DNA of 20,268 nt, taken from NCBI GenBank assembly GCA_002452325.1, contig DKFG01000233.1, positions 1 through 20,268 of the forward strand, read 5' to 3'. The notes beneath the pieces are model-generated. The model did not search any database and was not told the origin of the DNA. It saw only the letters and a program-made list of their open reading frames with translations. The DNA is from Geobacter sp. UBA6802 (GTDB lineage Bacteria; Desulfobacterota; Desulfuromonadia; Geobacterales; Pseudopelobacteraceae). Both the position numbers and the translations under genes were made by a program. Of the stretch, positions 1 through 9,020 are shown piece by piece. Numbering within the stretch: position 1 is the stretch's first letter; each line of letters begins with the position of its first letter.

Positions 1-2
1 TC

Positions 3-1175
3 CCACACATCCCCGCCAAGCTAGATGCCTACTTTCCGATAGCCGAGATACTCTCCTTTGATACTCCTGATGCCATGCAGACAGCCGTGGCCCGTGGTGC
101 CGCCCTGAATGCCCTGTCTCTGGCTGTCTGTCAGCGGCCGATCATCCAGCCGATCTGCCAGGAGACGATTGCCCTGGTGACCGCCACCGGCCCCTTTGAG
201 TTGATCCAGCGCGGCACCCCGCTCCCCTGGCCACCCCATGGCGATTTTGAAGAAGTGACCACACTGGCCGTACCTGAAGACTCACTGCTTGATCCGGTCT
301 CCATGCGGGTGGAAGTTGTAGCCTGCGAAGAGTTGGGGCACCGTCCTCTTATGTCCAACATCTGGGAAATCCCGGCACCGGTTGCTGCCGGAGAGCGGAT
401 CAGATTGGAATACCGGTATGATGAAAATCAGGTATTGGAAATACGCATCAGCCATGCCGAGCGGGAAGATGTGAACGAGTTGCATGCCGTGCGTGAACAC
501 CCCCTGACCCACATCGTCAACCCTCAGGCAGTCAAGCTGCGGATTGCCGAGACCGAGGAGAAGCTGCGGAGCGGCGAAGTCCATCCCGCGCATCGGGAAC
601 AGGCCATCAAGTCCATTGCTTACGACTGTGCCGAGCTTCGTCAGTACGAAAAGGCTATCGCTACCCTGCAGACGCTGCTACGGGTCAAGAACGAACCGGA
701 TGCCTCGATCATCAACCTGATCGGCCTCTATAGCGGCTATATGGGCAACCGTGAGCGTGAGGAGAAACTCTATGCTGAGGCGATCAAGGCTGATCCCTCC
801 TGGGGCACCCCGTGGTTTAACCTCGCCCTGCTGCTCCAGAAAGAGGGACGGCTAGAGGAGGCCAAGGAAGCCGTTGAAAAGGCTATCCGGCTAATGCCCA
901 AGAACGCCCCCTATTACGTGTTGCAGGCCGAGATTGTCGAGAAGACCGGTAAGGCATTCGCCGTAAAAGAGTTCCTTGAGATGGCGGTCAAGCTGTTCAA
1001 GCCGCTGGATGAACTGTCCGACTGGGAGCTGCATTGGTACCGTAGATGTGCCGACATGCAGGGCGAAAAGGAGGCTTTGTCAGCGGCGGTTGAAGAAAGG
1101 AAACGCCGTGACACGCTTGGCGACGGCGAGTATGTGCTTGAACAGTATGGCACACTGCCGGTGCTGGCAGCATAG
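3..1175 (+). CDS. Hsp70-like protein with C-terminal TPR repeats (5' end outside window)
   Basis: The frame is open from the window edge through the first in-frame ATG at 75, so that ATG is almost certainly internal. The first residues include DTPDAMQTAVARGAAL, which matches the end of the Hsp70/DnaK actin-like ATPase domain (family pattern AVARGAA). A beta-rich stretch follows (QPICQETIALVT, FELIQRGTPLPWP) that resembles the Hsp70 substrate-binding domain. From about 190 residues after the ATG to the end there are helical pairs typical of TPR repeats (for example WFNLALLLQKEGRLEEAKEA). The gene therefore looks like an Hsp70-TPR fusion, a cytoplasmic chaperone-like ATPase whose nucleotide-binding core is off the window. 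It ends 40 nt before the phosphatase gene and is probably co-transcribed with it. Client proteins are unknown. The Hsp70 assignment rests on the short ATPase end motif and the SBD-like stretch. Confidence 0.75.
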   Translation, partial: PHIPAKLDAYFPIAEILSFDTPDAMQTAVARGAALNALSLAVCQRPIIQPICQETIALVTATGPFELIQRGTPLPWPPHGDFEEVTTLAVPEDSLLDPVSMRVEVVACEELGHRPLMSNIWEIPAPVAAGERIRLEYRYDENQVLEIRISHAEREDVNELHAVREHPLTHIVNPQAVKLRIAETEEKLRSGEVHPAHREQAIKSIAYDCAELRQYEKAIATLQTLLRVKNEPDASIINLIGLYSGYMGNREREEKLYAEAIKADPSWGTPWFNLALLLQKEGRLEEAKEAVEKAIRLMPKNAPYYVLQAEIVEKTGKAFAVKEFLEMAVKLFKPLDELSDWELHWYRRCADMQGEKEALSAAVEERKRRDTLGDGEYVLEQYGTLPVLAA

Positions 1176-1215
1176 GAGCGACTGGGGGCCAGGGCAAGCG
1201 ATAAGGGAAAATGTA

Positions 1216-1902
1216 ATGAGACGTTTTGCCATAGGAGACATACACGGCGGCCTGCAGACCTTCCTGGCGCTGATCCGCCGTATCAATCCGAGAGACAATG
1301 ACCGCATCTATCTGCTGGGCGATTACATCGACCGTGGCCCGGATAGCAAAGGGGTGCTGGAGACGATCATCAGCATGCAGGAAGCCGGTTGCGACATCCG
1401 GCCAATCCGGGGCAACCATGAAGATATGTTGATCAGGAACCTGTCGGGCGACCACGATCTGTACTCATGGGCCTGGGTAGAGAATTGGGGCCAGAAGACC
1501 CTTTTCAGCTTTGGGGTCAAGCACCCTGGAGACTTACCGGTGCGTTACCGAAAATTTCTGGCCGGGCTCCCTTATTATCTTGAAGAAGAGGATTTTATCA
1601 TTGTCCATGCCGGGCTTAATCTGGGCCTTGATGATCCTGTCTGCGATACACCCGCAGAGCAGATGGTTTGGGAACGATCCTATATTCCTGAATCGCGACC
1701 AGCTTTCATGCAGAGGGTGGTATGCGGCCACCGGGTTTGCACTCTTGATGCTGCCCGCCAATCTCTTCATGAGCAGGTAATACAGATCGATAACGGTGCT
1801 TTTACCAACCAGCAGCCTGAGCACGGTAACCTGCTGGCATTAAACCTGGATACCATGCAACTTTTCGTTCAACCATGGATCGACCGCAAGGCGGTCTGGT
1901 AA
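1216..1902 (+). CDS. PPP-family metallophosphoesterase (protein serine/threonine phosphatase-like)
   Basis: The 228-residue protein carries the complete PPP signature: GDIHG at residues 7-11, GDYIDRG at 35-41, GNHED at 66-70, VHAGL near 131 and CGHR near 172. These supply the Asp, His and Asn ligands of the two-metal centre. Length and motif spacing match small bacterial PPP enzymes such as lambda phosphatase and PrpA, which dephosphorylate Ser/Thr/Tyr phosphoproteins. No signal peptide is visible, so it should be cytoplasmic. The open frame extends upstream to 976, but that part overlaps the Hsp70-like gene. The ATG at 1216 has an AAGGGA ribosome-binding site and starts directly at the conserved beta strand. 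The gene lies between the Hsp70-TPR gene and the zinc-ribbon gene, and its substrate is unknown. The related diadenosine tetraphosphatase (ApaH) activity is a possible alternative. Confidence 0.85.
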   Translation: MRRFAIGDIHGGLQTFLALIRRINPRDNDRIYLLGDYIDRGPDSKGVLETIISMQEAGCDIRPIRGNHEDMLIRNLSGDHDLYSWAWVENWGQKTLFSFGVKHPGDLPVRYRKFLAGLPYYLEEEDFIIVHAGLNLGLDDPVCDTPAEQMVWERSYIPESRPAFMQRVVCGHRVCTLDAARQSLHEQVIQIDNGAFTNQQPEHGNLLALNLDTMQLFVQPWIDRKAVW

Positions 1903-1919
1903 AAAAGGAGATAGCCACC

Positions 1920-2489
1920 ATGTCAACTGACTCAATTCGCTATCATTGTACCGGCTGTGAGTATGAGTATCTGGAACATTTTCAGCCGATAACACTCAAG
2001 TGCAAGATCGGTGATGAGGTGGCCACCTATCACCGCACAACAGCGTGGTGCAATCAGTGTGACACGATTCGTTACGTTGAGCACATACCCACGCTTGATG
2101 AATTGCAGGAAGATTACGATGAGTTTGAAGCGCCGTTCATTGAGCCGCCTGCGACCGGCATACGCAAATTCATCTCGCTGATCTTTAGGGGAGGCCGACC
2201 TTCAGCGAGCGACATCAGGCGTAGTGAAAGCATCAAGAAGCTGAATACTCAGATTGCCTGGCGGCAGGCGCGCACAGCTCCGCCCCATTGCCTTACCTGC
2301 GGGTCAACGGATTTAACCCCGATAGATTTTGAACAGGTTGATGAACATACGACAACAACCAAGAATTTTCGCCATTCATGCGGCGGGCAGCTGGTGCAAG
2401 ATCACAATGACGACCCTGGCATCCGCTTTCATTTCCGGGCTAGGATAATCTGGATGGATATTGAAGGGAACAAGGTTGATGTCAGTTAA
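1920..2489 (+). CDS. Zinc-ribbon protein of unknown function
   Basis: The 189-residue protein has CxxC pairs at residues 10/13 and 44/47 and another near 124/127, followed by a single Cys near 154. The first four can form one zinc ribbon; the later set could form a second, with an unidentified fourth ligand. The middle is acidic (DELQEDYDEFEAPF) and then basic. I do not recognise a named family. The ATG at 1920 is preferred over the in-frame ATG at 1875 because AAAGGAGAT precedes it at normal spacing and the earlier start would overlap the phosphatase gene. It begins 17 nt after the phosphatase stop and is the last gene of that operon, facing the end of the Res-like gene. A zinc-stabilised interaction or nucleic-acid binding role is possible but not shown. 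Confidence 0.7.
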   Translation: MSTDSIRYHCTGCEYEYLEHFQPITLKCKIGDEVATYHRTTAWCNQCDTIRYVEHIPTLDELQEDYDEFEAPFIEPPATGIRKFISLIFRGGRPSASDIRRSESIKKLNTQIAWRQARTAPPHCLTCGSTDLTPIDFEQVDEHTTTTKNFRHSCGGQLVQDHNDDPGIRFHFRARIIWMDIEGNKVDVS

Positions 2490-2506
2490 GCCTGTACGCC
2501 CTTGAA

Positions 2507-2534
2507 GGGAGCAGCGATGATGTGTCGCTGCCCC
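2507..2534. terminator. Hairpin between convergent operons, possible bidirectional terminator
   Basis: The arms 2507-2517 (GGGAGCAGCGA) and 2525-2534 (TCGCTGCCCC) pair over about ten base pairs with one bulged A around a seven-base loop. It sits between the stop of the zinc-ribbon gene and the stop of the Res-like gene, where a shared terminator would be expected. Neither strand has a good T-run after the stem, so intrinsic termination is not assured. Confidence 0.4.
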
Positions 2535-2564
2535 TGGTGGTGGCCAAAATACTAGGAAGTGTAA

Positions 2565-5500
2565 TTACACCATCCTCTCAAACATCTTCTCCAGGTAGGC
2601 CGTCTGCTTTTCCGGCCCCATGAACAACAGATGACGGTCTTCCAACTCCTGCTCCGTGCAGGTCACGTTGATAAGATCCGTGATAGGTGTTGCCGACAGC
2701 ACAAAGGCGTTCAACACCAGCTTGGGATCAGCAAGTTTTTCCTGCAACACCTTCACTTCCCTATACAGGCCAAACTTGGGATCATTCAGGCCCATCTGAC
2801 GGATGCCTTTTGGATCGACAAGACTCAGCCACTGCTTGCCGCTGGCGTCATCCACCAACCAGAGCAGAAAATCGGGATAGAAATTGCCTGCCAGGGCAAA
2901 GCCCAGCCCTTTGGCCTTGGTGTCGGCATTACGCAGCAGATAGAGGCTGCGTCCGGCAACGGCAGCCTGGCCCTTGGGTGATGTATAAAATGCCTCAAGA
3001 TCCTGCACAAAACGGATTTCGCTCGGCGCATCAAAGGCCAGCGGACGCATCTTCAGTGGCACGTCTCCCTGTATCGACATCAGCGGATAGTACAGATGCC
3101 GGTCAAAGCAGATGGCAACCATCTGACTGCCGCCGTTCCAGGAACGTACTTCACCCAGTGTTCCGGAGGCCACCAGCTTCTTCAGCTCTTCCAGCCGCTC
3201 CAGATAGATCTTGCCGTCTTCTGTATCCTGAATATCGAAGTGGTAGACCTTCAGCATGGTGTCGTCATCATGCCGCACCGTTACCACTTCATAGAACTGG
3301 CCTTCATAGGCGTTTTTCAGGGCCTTGTAGAAACGCTCCGTGTAATCCTGCAGCAGTCGGATCAGGATATCTTCCAGCTTGCGTATATCTGCGACCCGGT
3401 TGATGACAAGCTCCGCCTCGGGGATGTAGAGGGTGTACCAGCCATTGCCTGTTGTGCAGAAGCCTTCCAAGCCGGCACGATCCAGCCGCAGATTGGTCAT
3501 GCTGCGCTGCAGTTTGAAATCCTGCACTGCCAGGTAGATACGGTCAAAATCAAACATCGCCATTGCTGCTGTCGGCAGCTTGCCCTTGTACCGTACATTC
3601 GCGGTGGTGGCCTCGCTACCCTTGTTCTGTGTACTCAGCGCTTCCAGACGGGGGTACAGATCAAGGTCAACATGCGGCGGCTTGATCTTACCGGCAAATT
3701 CAGCGGGTATCTCGTACAGTACCGGGTAGCAGTTCCGCTTGAAGCCGTTTTTCTGGTTATCCTTGTAGCCGTCCTTCAGCGACAGCGTTTTCAGCTTGTC
3801 CTTGGGTAGATTGGGCCGGGTCTCAAAATCCAGCTCAATAATCTCATCGCTGGGGGTAATGCCCTCTTCCTGCAGATATTCCTTGAATTTGGCCATATAT
3901 CCGGCCCGAACACCGAAGATGTTGAGGGTCTCCAGCCTTTCCAGGTGCAGACCCTTGGGCCGTTGCCCCGGTGTGCTTCGCTTCAATGAGTAATTCTGGC
4001 CTTTCAGCCGAACTCCCCGGCCAAAGAGCTGGATGATCTGGGAGCCTTCCCCTTGCCCCATGTTAAGCAGCCCCATGGTGGATACGCGCCAACTGCTCCA
4101 GCCCTCGGTGAATTTTCGTGAGCCGATCAGGATATGCAGGCGGCTGTCCCTGCGGTTGATGGTGCCGAACAGTGAAGATGCAAACTCATCAGTCTCGGTA
4201 TCGAAGTCGGTCTGTTCCTCGCAGAGCTTGTAGAAGGCCGCGTCATCGCCAATATTGATCAGGCCGAACGGTTCATCGCCAACCCGTAGCGCAAGCTCAC
4301 CGCTGCAGCCCTTCATATTGACCAGCTTCAACCGCTGACGTGAGTCGCTGTTGAACAGCTTTTTAAGGATGTCGGCATAGACTGCATCGGGGCTTTGCCC
4401 AAGCAGCGGCAGGAAGCGGTCTTTGAAAATATCCCTATCTTTGGTGTCCAGCAGCCGTGCCCGGTTGTCGATCAGATCCTTGATCCATTCCTTTGTCCGG
4501 CTGTCGTTGTTCAGGAAACCGGCCAGAAAGCGGACTACATCCAACACATCGGAATCTTCATCATTCACCTTGTTGCCCACAAATACCCAGAGCGGCTTTT
4601 CAAGGTTGTAGTCGGCCAGCTTCTCAGCGTTGCGCTCCCACAGGTGCTGCTGCTGGTAAAAGGAGAGCAGGCAGGCGGTGAAGTACAGATCCCGCCTTTC
4701 AGTATCGTCATCATTGGCAAGGTTCAGGATCAATGACTCCTTGCCGTATCCGTCGTCATAGAAAAACTTGTAGGAGTAGTCGAACAGGATGCACTTGGCA
4801 TACACCTCCCGCGTGGCCAGGGTGCGTGCCTTACGGATTTCATCGCTGGTCAGGGCCAACTGCTGGAGCTGATCAGCATCCAACCTGCGTAGGGCCGTGG
4901 TGCCGAACAGCAGCTTGGCCTTTTTCTTTCTGGCATCCTCCTCGGCCTTCTCTACGGTAAACCCTTTGGCAACGGCCTGCCCAAAGGTGGCGGAATACTC
5001 AAAGGCAAATCCACCCCGGCAGAGCACCTCGCGGCGACTCATCCAGGCCCCGGCAGCGGTGCCGGTCCCCCGGTGCCCTTCATCCACCAGCACCAGGTTG
5101 TTACCTTCAAACGCCTCCACCGCAACGGTCTTATCACCCATCTCATCGCTCAGCTTGTTGATGTCGATGACCTCGATGGTGCCCTGGAAGGCGTTGCTGT
5201 TCTTGTCAAATAGCCGGAAGAAATCGAAGCCGGACAGATCCAGCTCGCTCAGGTGCTGGACCGACAACCCTTCATTGGGCGTCAGCAGGATGATCTTGTC
5301 CGGGTGTTTACCTGGGTAACGCTGCTGGAAATAGTGCAGATACTGCAGGATGTTGACATGCAGCAGCAGGGTCTTGCCGGAGCCGGTTGCGTTCCAGAAG
5401 GCCAGCTTGTTCAGCTCGTCACCATCAAAGGGGCGAAAGCGATGCTCTTCTGTGTTTTGGGCGTTGTACGCTGCCAACTCATCATTTAAGCCCGCCAGCA

Positions 5501-5867
5501 GATCATCCTGGCGGTTGAAATACCAGTCCAGATAGATCTCGGTGAACAGCAGCGACAGATACTGGAAGTACTTCATCTGCAGTTCGGTCTCTTCCAGCCG
5601 GTTGCGCCTGCGGGTAATCTGCTGCCAGTGGGCAACGATATTCAGATCGTAGCGGCGCAAGTCATCAACGCCTATCAAGTCAACTTCAAACAGGTTGCGG
5701 GTCAGTTCATGGAAAAAGAGGGTCTGGCCGTCTTCGTCAATCCCTTCGTGACGGTCATCGCCCAGCCGTTCCTTGACGGTCTGCAGGCTGCCACCCTTAA
5801 AGAAGCGATACATCCAGCGGTTCAGTACCAGCTCCTTGTGAAAGCTGCGGCGTTGGGTAGGCGGCAT
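2565..5867 (-). CDS. Type III restriction Res-like helicase/endonuclease
   Basis: The 1100-residue protein is an SF2 DNA translocase/nuclease. Walker A ATGSGKT is at residues 160-166, the DEAD-like motif II DEGH at 262-265, motif III SAT near 292, motif V-like GSRKFTEGW near 585 and motif VI QLFGRGVRLKG near 610. Near the C terminus, about residues 997-1018, a PD ... DPK arrangement (YPDFLLW, then LSLVDPKG) fits a PD-(D/E)XK nuclease, as in type III Res subunits. By family, Res needs its Mod partner and ATP to cut DNA. It is the last gene of the operon: its ATG follows the methyltransferase stop by 3 nt, and its GGAGG ribosome-binding site lies in the end of the methyltransferase gene, so translation is probably coupled. 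It is somewhat longer than classical Res. Helicase and nuclease motifs look intact. Confidence 0.88.
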   Translation of the reverse strand: MPPTQRRSFHKELVLNRWMYRFFKGGSLQTVKERLGDDRHEGIDEDGQTLFFHELTRNLFEVDLIGVDDLRRYDLNIVAHWQQITRRRNRLEETELQMKYFQYLSLLFTEIYLDWYFNRQDDLLAGLNDELAAYNAQNTEEHRFRPFDGDELNKLAFWNATGSGKTLLLHVNILQYLHYFQQRYPGKHPDKIILLTPNEGLSVQHLSELDLSGFDFFRLFDKNSNAFQGTIEVIDINKLSDEMGDKTVAVEAFEGNNLVLVDEGHRGTGTAAGAWMSRREVLCRGGFAFEYSATFGQAVAKGFTVEKAEEDARKKKAKLLFGTTALRRLDADQLQQLALTSDEIRKARTLATREVYAKCILFDYSYKFFYDDGYGKESLILNLANDDDTERRDLYFTACLLSFYQQQHLWERNAEKLADYNLEKPLWVFVGNKVNDEDSDVLDVVRFLAGFLNNDSRTKEWIKDLIDNRARLLDTKDRDIFKDRFLPLLGQSPDAVYADILKKLFNSDSRQRLKLVNMKGCSGELALRVGDEPFGLINIGDDAAFYKLCEEQTDFDTETDEFASSLFGTINRRDSRLHILIGSRKFTEGWSSWRVSTMGLLNMGQGEGSQIIQLFGRGVRLKGQNYSLKRSTPGQRPKGLHLERLETLNIFGVRAGYMAKFKEYLQEEGITPSDEIIELDFETRPNLPKDKLKTLSLKDGYKDNQKNGFKRNCYPVLYEIPAEFAGKIKPPHVDLDLYPRLEALSTQNKGSEATTANVRYKGKLPTAAMAMFDFDRIYLAVQDFKLQRSMTNLRLDRAGLEGFCTTGNGWYTLYIPEAELVINRVADIRKLEDILIRLLQDYTERFYKALKNAYEGQFYEVVTVRHDDDTMLKVYHFDIQDTEDGKIYLERLEELKKLVASGTLGEVRSWNGGSQMVAICFDRHLYYPLMSIQGDVPLKMRPLAFDAPSEIRFVQDLEAFYTSPKGQAAVAGRSLYLLRNADTKAKGLGFALAGNFYPDFLLWLVDDASGKQWLSLVDPKGIRQMGLNDPKFGLYREVKVLQEKLADPKLVLNAFVLSATPITDLINVTCTEQELEDRHLLFMGPEKQTAYLEKMFERMV

Positions 5868-5870
5868 CGC

Positions 5871-8800
5871 TTACACCTCCCCGTCAAACATGCTGCTTAA
5901 AAATTCCGGCTCAATCTGGCGGATCTTCAAGGTCTTGGTGATGCCACCTTCCTGCTCGGTGCCGGTGATGATTGAAGGGATATTGTGGTCGCCGTTGATG
6001 TAGACCACGTCGAACTCGCTATCACGCGGGTTGATGGCGTACTTGTCGCAGACACGCTCCAGCTCGTCATACCCCACCTGTTCGCAATCGCGCCACAGCA
6101 CCAGGGCCTTCTCGCCGGTGGGTAGCGTGCCGGTAACGGCAACAAAGCCACGATCAAAATGGGCGTCTATCTGCTTTACCCGCAGGCCGATCAGGTAATT
6201 GAAGGTCTCCACCAGATCAATGGTGCGTTCTTCACAGGCACCGGCGGAATCAACCGCCACCTTGAGGGTGCAGTTGAACGGCTTGTGGAAGGAATCCACC
6301 GATAGGATCGAACCCTGGGATTCGATGTTGAGCAGGTAGCGCAGCAGGTAGTCGTCCTGGGCATCAGGTGAAAGGGTATCCAGCAGGCTTTGCTGGGCCT
6401 CGCTGCGATTGAGCTGCAGATTGTTGAGGGTGTCTTCGTAGCTCTCGATCTTGAGAACCTTGAAGGCATGGGAGATGCCGGTCTCCGGGGCGGTGGCCTT
6501 GCCGTTTTGCCAGTCGGCGGAATAGACCACCTTCATAACTCTAGCCTTTAGAACAGAATTAAAATATCCACCTTGTTCAATAAGTATGTATTTGCGATTT
6601 GTTTTATCTTCGCGGTTGCATGTTATTACAGCGTGCGCTGTAGTGCCTGAACCACCAAAATAATCGAGTACCATTCCGGAATTATCAGGGCATCCAATAC
6701 GAATACTATCTGCCACAGCATCTACTGCTTTGGGGAAGTCAAATTCAACATCTGCTGTAAAAAGATCTCTTAACGTTCTGGTTCCATTATCGCGGGCTGA
6801 GTATTGTGTTTTATCCCACCAAGTTCGTGGCAGCACTCCAGCAATATTCAAGTATTTTCTGCCGTATATCTCAATTCTGTCACCTACCTGTTTTGCAAGC
6901 AATGTATGCAACTGTTGTGAAGTCCGTTCTATTCCCCATCTCCAGACCTTCTCATTATTTCCAGAATCAATCGGCCAAACTACTTTCTCAAAGGGATCAT
7001 GCATATCAATGACATCATATCTGTTTAAAGATTCGCGCCACACAAGACCAGGCATTCTAATTTTCATTGTAGTTTCATTTACATACAGTGGGAAATGTTG
7101 TTTTGGTCTGCTTAGCCTATCAGAACCAGCACTGCTTTTTCTGAAATTCTCCCATTCATAAGCTCCATGCTCATCCTCTAAATCATAACGGTTTCTTTGC
7201 GCATCACTATGCTGTAAACGGCCAACCTGCGGAGATTTAGAGCTAGCACTATAGAAAAGTCCAAACTCATGATTTACTGAAAATCCTTTTACCGTTGAAC
7301 GGCCTGAAGGATTGTTTCTTATGACAACCGTAGCAAGATGATTTTCCTCGCCAAACTCAGAGTCAAGCAACTTCCTTACGTGTGAATGCTCATAATCATC
7401 AATGGTTAAAATATGGACACCATCATCACGCAAAAGCCGCTTTCCAAGTGGAAGTCTTGATTTAATAAGCGTAACCCATGAGGAATCTCTATAACCATTC
7501 TTATAAGCGATGACGGTCGCGTCAGTGTTGTAGGGGGGGTCAATATAGATGCTATTTGCTTTTTCCCGATACCGATCCTGCAGCAGGTTCAAGGCCTGAA
7601 AGTTATCCCCATGAATCAGCAGGCCGTCCAGTGACTCATCCAGATTGTCAATCGCCCCCAGCAGCTTGTGCTTGAAGCCCAGGTCAAACAACGCTGTATC
7701 CACCATCAAAAATTGGTGCGCCTGCAGGTGGTCGGCGGTGCGGCTCACCCCCTCCGTCAGCATCCCCAGCTTGTCCCACTGCTCCCACTGCCTTTCATTG
7801 GCAACTATCACATTCAGCAGTTCCGGGGCATTGGCAATCACCCGATCCAGGGTGATGCAGTAGTGGGTTGCCACCACAAACTTCTTCTTCAACCAGAGCT
7901 TTTTCTGAAAATCCTCCAGTTGGGCCAGGAAGGTAATCAGGTCCAGGGCAATAGCCCGCAGGCACTGAATCATCCGCAGGTTCTTCTCGATGTCGGCAAA
8001 TTTTTCCGCATGCTGGACATCATCCAGGTGCATGACTTCGTTCTTGATGTAGAAATCCAGCTCGCCCCGCAGGAAACGGCCCAGATCCTTGTGAATGAAA
8101 TAGTCTGCCGTGTTGCGCTGGGTGTAGGTGGTCAGGTGCTTTTCCAGCAGGGTGCGCTGCGGGTTCTTCTCGGTCGGTTCACGGCGTGAGAGTTCCGGCC
8201 AGCGTGCTGTCACTGCCGGTTCCTCCAGCACTGCCTGTACCGCCTTGCTCACCAGGGCATCCTGCTTGGTCCCCTTGGGCATGGGACGGTACTCAAAACG
8301 GATCAGCAGCTCGCCAGGCTGCTCCTCCACCGGCAGCAGCTCTTCTTCGTACTCCTCACCATCCTCATCAACCAGCAGGCGGGTCTGCTGTTCCAGCAGC
8401 ACAAAGCAGCGTTCCTTGTCGTTGTCCTTGCGGTTGTCCTTGGCAGTGTCGGCGGTTACCAGACGGAAATTGACGGTGCGACCATCGGCCAGCCTGAAGC
8501 TGTAGTTGGCAAAGGTTTCACCGCTCTTGGTGTAGTACTGGTCCTTGTTGGCCCAGTGCAGCACCACCTCTTCACCGGCGTAGGGGATGGCGTAGGTGTC
8601 CCCCTTGTAGCGACGCTGGCTAATGAAGTCGCCCTTGTCGTAGTAGCGGGAAAAGAAGGTCAGCAGGTGGGAAAAGACGGCATTTTCATGCTCTGCTGCC
8701 CCCGTACCCTGTTCAGCGATCCGTTGCCGCAGTTCCTGCACCTTGGGGACATTATCTGCTGGCACTCCAAGTGCTTCAGCTCCCTTGATTGCATCGGCCA

Positions 8801-9002
8801 GTTCTTTCTTGAGTTGCGCAAGGCCGGCAGTGCCTGCCTGGGCAAGGGATTCCTGCACCCGTGCCTTGAGGCGCTTGTCCAGATAGTCGTTTATCTCGCC
8901 TGCCCGTGCTCCGATGATGCGATAAATACCAAAATCCAGTTCTGGACGGTCGATCTGGAATATCTCCCGCAGCTTGGCGGTCAGGTCGTCATATTTGCTC
9001 AT
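5871..9002 (-). CDS. Large type III Mod-like adenine-N6 DNA methyltransferase
   Basis: The 1043-residue protein has motif IV DPPY at residues 488-491 and the SAM-binding motif I FGGSGTT at about 782-788. This order (IV before I) is that of beta-class amino-methyltransferases such as type III Mod, which methylate adenine N6 and read the target through a domain between the motifs. Classical Mod is roughly 600-700 residues; here about 450 extra N-terminal residues precede the catalytic core. GGAGGAG overlaps the end of the SNF2 gene just before this ATG, and the intergenic gap is 18 nt. Residues about 481-821 are encoded by DNA near 30-38% GC (lines sampled), against about 65% in a sampled line of the N-terminal part, so the catalytic/recognition block looks imported. 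It probably marks self DNA and supplies specificity to the Res-like protein. Confidence 0.88.
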   Translation of the reverse strand: MSKYDDLTAKLREIFQIDRPELDFGIYRIIGARAGEINDYLDKRLKARVQESLAQAGTAGLAQLKKELADAIKGAEALGVPADNVPKVQELRQRIAEQGTGAAEHENAVFSHLLTFFSRYYDKGDFISQRRYKGDTYAIPYAGEEVVLHWANKDQYYTKSGETFANYSFRLADGRTVNFRLVTADTAKDNRKDNDKERCFVLLEQQTRLLVDEDGEEYEEELLPVEEQPGELLIRFEYRPMPKGTKQDALVSKAVQAVLEEPAVTARWPELSRREPTEKNPQRTLLEKHLTTYTQRNTADYFIHKDLGRFLRGELDFYIKNEVMHLDDVQHAEKFADIEKNLRMIQCLRAIALDLITFLAQLEDFQKKLWLKKKFVVATHYCITLDRVIANAPELLNVIVANERQWEQWDKLGMLTEGVSRTADHLQAHQFLMVDTALFDLGFKHKLLGAIDNLDESLDGLLIHGDNFQALNLLQDRYREKANSIYIDPPYNTDATVIAYKNGYRDSSWVTLIKSRLPLGKRLLRDDGVHILTIDDYEHSHVRKLLDSEFGEENHLATVVIRNNPSGRSTVKGFSVNHEFGLFYSASSKSPQVGRLQHSDAQRNRYDLEDEHGAYEWENFRKSSAGSDRLSRPKQHFPLYVNETTMKIRMPGLVWRESLNRYDVIDMHDPFEKVVWPIDSGNNEKVWRWGIERTSQQLHTLLAKQVGDRIEIYGRKYLNIAGVLPRTWWDKTQYSARDNGTRTLRDLFTADVEFDFPKAVDAVADSIRIGCPDNSGMVLDYFGGSGTTAHAVITCNREDKTNRKYILIEQGGYFNSVLKARVMKVVYSADWQNGKATAPETGISHAFKVLKIESYEDTLNNLQLNRSEAQQSLLDTLSPDAQDDYLLRYLLNIESQGSILSVDSFHKPFNCTLKVAVDSAGACEERTIDLVETFNYLIGLRVKQIDAHFDRGFVAVTGTLPTGEKALVLWRDCEQVGYDELERVCDKYAINPRDSEFDVVYINGDHNIPSIITGTEQEGGITKTLKIRQIEPEFLSSMFDGEV

Positions 9003-9020
9003 ACTCTCAAGCTCCTCCGG

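Noticed and set aside
75..77. ATG as the start of the first gene
   Set aside because: The frame is open to the window edge and the upstream residues continue the Hsp70 pattern, so the gene begins outside the window.
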